64,000 nt of DNA, taken from assembly GCA_024500155.1 (NCBI GenBank), contig CM044879.1, forward strand, positions 2,123,501-2,187,500. The letters run 5' to 3'. A model generated the notes under the pieces. It searched no databases, was not told the origin of the DNA, and saw only the letters and a list, made by a program, of their open reading frames with translations. Origin of the DNA: Chenopodium formosanum (lineage: Eukaryota > Streptophyta > Magnoliopsida > Caryophyllales > Amaranthaceae). Positions 61,301 through 64,000 of the stretch are shown piece after piece (within the stretch, counting starts at the first letter, position 1; every line of letters begins with the position of its first letter). The translations under genes and the position numbers were made by a program.

Positions 61301-63884
61301 TTGATATAGATGTCAAATCCACCAAGTTTTGGTCCAGTGGCAATTTCTAATGAAATACTTAACTCATTTCTATTAAAATAACACCGCGTGAATGAGACCA
61401 AAACCTTGTACTTGTAGTTTTGTCTCAAGGGTTTAATGTTTATTTTACAACCATTAATCATATTCCGTTTTAGATCTTTATAAACTAGCCATGTTATATG
61501 TACTCTTTTGTGGTAATTTGGAAAGTGTTCCCCAATTCTTCTACGATTTCAATTAAGTAACCGTGTATATGAGCAACTTCTGACTGCACCTATTGGAACC
61601 TTTTTCTTTTTTTTTTTTTAGGCCATGTAAAAACACAGACAGAGAAATCTTGTTTCACCTTTTCTTAAGGTTGTATAAGCCCGTTTTAACTTTTGGTGAT
61701 ATGAGCTTTTTTTTGGAAGGGCTAAGGTTTGAGTATATGGAGCTGTATGTTGTCTGAATAAGAGTGACCAGTATTAGTGCTAGTGGAAAATTCACCAAGT
61801 CCAAAAACACTCCTTAAAAGGACTATTTATTACTGTTATAAAGACTAAAAACTTACTCGTATAATATTGGGGCAATAATTAAATTTTTTATCCGCCTTGG
61901 AAGAATTTTCCTCTTGAGCAATACATTCAACCAAAGCACAGCAATCTAATCTAAGAAACTACATGTAAACAAAAAGCGTGCCACTTAAGTTTGCCATCAC
62001 ACAGTTTAAATCTTAAATTAAAATGTAAATAGAGTTTAAATATGATGAAAGATACATTCTTTATGGAGTGTCAGTTATCCTTCTCTGTCTCCTTGTAATT
62101 GGTTCCAAGTATACCAATTTGTGATTTTTCTCTGTTGATGTAGATTGAAGAGGTTGTCAAGTACAAGGAAAATGGCGATCCTATAAAGAGACTTCGGAGA
62201 AAGATAATGGAAGTTCACTCAGATAATATAGCTGGCAAAAGCTTCTGGAATCAACACTCTTGCCTTCTTTCTGAACTGGGCAGATTTGAAGAAGATATTC
62301 ACAAAATTAGACCAGAATATGTAGAGTCCTTTTTATTTCAGGATAAACTAATGATGTCCACTTGGATAGTGGTCAGAATTGATGGTTGCCATTTCCATAG
62401 GTAATTGACTTGTGTGATGAGTAATCTTACTTTTGGTTTGATAAATCCATTGCGTTGTGAGAATAATATGCATCCAAATACAAATCAAAAAATTTGACTC
62501 ATCATAAGAGCCAGGACAAGAATTATATATGCTGCTACTGTCTTACATAAATCATATGGATCCTGCTTCAAATAAATTTAGAGCTAAGCTGAGAAACAAT
62601 GAATTGCACACAATAATCTTTTTCTTGCAACTATTGTAATATATATGTGCTGTCTGAATAACATTTCCCTTATTTGAAGGAGAAACTTCTGTGATCTATC
62701 CCCAGCATTGGACTAAAGAGTCGAATATCAGGGGGTATTAGTCCGTAGTTAGGTACTTTAGTGTACATTTTTCCTGCAATCTCTGAGAGTGAACAAGATT
62801 TTATTCTCTATATGAATCTATCCACCTTGACCACCTATACTGCACCTTAATACAAAGTGTAAAAGATTGTTGTACATGAGCTGTATTGTCTTTTCATAAT
62901 TAGCATTGGCTGTGCTTCGTTTAACAATTAAGGAGTGGTAAAAAAAGAATGAGATGTGCTGCACACATGATTTATTTTCCTGCTGTCGACTTGTTTATTC
63001 ATCTCAGTTTCAACTGGTTGTGTGTGGTGAATCCAGCTTATTGTCTGGTTCAAAGCTGAAATGGTGTAGAAGGATCTTGCAAGTGAACATGTTTGGATTT
63101 TGTTAGGTTCTCTGATATTCATAAATTTAAGAAGCCCAATGATGAAGCAGCTTTGAAGCTTATGAATTCATGTGCAGCAGCTGTTTTGGAAGAGTTTCAA
63201 GACATAGCCTTTGCATATGGTGTCAGCGATGAGTTCAGGTAAGTTGGGCGTTGCTACCAACAGCTCTTATGATTGCTAGATGTCAAAATTTCTAATTGCT
63301 TTTGTTGATCAACTTGCAGTTTTGTTTTGAAAAAGGACTCAAAATTTTATGAACGACAACCCAGGTATGTCTTGGCCTACCCCTTGGCTTCTTATCTGAT
63401 GGGCTTTGGTGCAAATTTAGTTAAATAATTAACATGCATGAAATCTTCAAGGTTTAAAATAATTAAAATGAGCTCTTTTTTCTTACAGTGGAATAGTGTC
63501 CACAATGGTATCATTCTTTTCAACAATGTACATCAGTAAATGGAACGAGTTTTTCCCAGAAACAGAGTTGAAGTATCCCCCATCATTTGATGGAAGAGCT
63601 GTTTGCTACCCATCATCAGAGATTCTTCGGGACTATTTGTCTTGGAGACAAGTTGATTGTGAGTACCATCTATTTTGTTTGTCCTGTATGCTCTATGCAT
63701 GTTGATCTAGTCTACTTCAAAAGTTGTTTATGATGCATATACAATATCTTTCCTTTTTAATTATTATGGAATCGGACTGCTTATCTTTGTAAATTCAGGT
63801 CACATAAACAACCAGTATAATACCTGTTTCTGGATGCTGGTAAACTCTAGAAAAACCAAGCCTGAAGCCCAAAATTATTTAAAG
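58313..63884 (+). CDS. THG1: tRNA-His guanylyltransferase with two tandem Thg1 domains (ICARUS1 type), 3' end outside the window
   Basis: Eleven coding exons are visible: 58313-58416, 59448-59579, 59669-59713, 59969-60138, 60260-60345, 61124-61231, 62144-62400, 63107-63238, 63320-63364, 63489-63658 and 63799-63884. They encode the first 445 aa. Thg1 enzymes add G-1 to the 5' end of tRNA-His, needed for histidyl-tRNA synthetase recognition. Domain 1 has MANSKYEYVKSFE, IVVVIDGRNFRRFSEAHKFE, YGFSDEFSFVLKKESKFY and CHLNNLYDTCFWKL. Domain 2, from about residue 285, has TWIVVRIDGCHFHRFSDIHKF, YGVSDEFSFVLKKDSKFY and CHINNQYNTCFWML. IDG and SDE hold the metal-binding aspartates. Domain 1 has Val where Arg normally precedes IDG, and Asp in NNLYDT for the usual Asn. 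Plants are known to carry doubled Thg1 proteins (ICARUS1). A further C-terminal exon or exons should follow. Confidence 0.92.
58728..59050. mobile_element. Possible solo-LTR fragment in THG1 intron 1
   Basis: The stretch starts TGTTATAATGCAGGATCAAA and carries the purine-rich GAAGAAGAAAGTAGAGAGAG. An ACAAGATATAACTCTCTATT segment like Copia LTR leaders follows. The right boundary and target duplication were not found, so this is only a suggestion. Confidence 0.3.
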
Positions 63885-64000
63885 GTACATAATTTGTTCC
63901 TCACTAGTAGCACTGGCAGCTTGTTTGATGCAATATCCATTATGTATGCGATACATGGCTTAATTCTTTTGTTGTTGCTTGTAATTTGTAAACATTTTAT

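Noticed and set aside
1..64000. CRISPR arrays, bacterial operons, prophage or plasmid features
   Set aside because: Spliced genes and eukaryotic transposons show that this is plant nuclear DNA; no regularly spaced repeat-spacer array exists.

Overview
The window looks like plant nuclear DNA. It is AT-rich, its genes have many short exons with GT-AG introns, and it carries many small DNA transposons. Every recognisable gene belongs to a conserved land-plant family. The repeated 'tactccgta' motif, the CTACCTCCG-ended Stowaway elements and the AT-rich intergenic DNA suggest a eudicot, perhaps Caryophyllales/Amaranthaceae (spinach, beet or quinoa relatives). That placement is inference, not proof.

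Six genes are supported, and exons were rebuilt by joining reading frames across splice sites. (1) 2557-12818, +: a BRD4-like SANT/bromodomain chromatin protein in 5 exons, with a 6.1-kb first intron full of transposons. (2) about 20890-29300, +: a DUF707 type II membrane protein in 15 coding exons, with an intron in the 5' UTR. (3) 31007-37632, +: a secretory carrier membrane protein (SCAMP) in 13 exons. (4) 39781-40218, -: a small secreted glycine-rich protein with eight C-terminal cysteines; a relic of a paralogue lies about 0.9 kb away. (5) 52476-56225, -: an organelle-targeted HAL2/SAL-like 3'(2'),5'-bisphosphate nucleotidase in 3 exons, with an apparent 1-base frameshift in exon 2. (6) about 57480 to beyond 63884, +: a tRNA-His guanylyltransferase (THG1/ICARUS1 type) with two tandem Thg1 domains, cut by the window end.

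The regions between genes (1-2050, 12.8-20.8 kb, 29.3-30.9 kb, 37.6-39.8 kb, 40.3-52.4 kb, 56.2-57.5 kb) hold no gene I can support, but they are rich in mobile elements. These include seven copies of a Tourist-like MITE family whose interior is a variable TTCAG array around a conserved core, flanked by TTA/TAA duplications. There are also five Stowaway-type MITEs, two hAT-type elements with 8-bp duplications, and a 2.85-kb Mutator-like element with a perfect 9-bp duplication. Two smaller fold-back elements have long arms, one tRNA-derived SINE has a 16-bp duplication, and a roughly 0.94-kb fold-back element is built from GTTACTTGTAT-type repeats.

The genes are unrelated housekeeping-type genes and do not form a cluster or pathway. 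The best points for follow-up are the frameshift in the HAL2-like gene, the exon-for-exon domain duplication in THG1, the duplicated micro-exon of the DUF707 gene, the TTCAG MITE family, and the 2.85-kb MULE.
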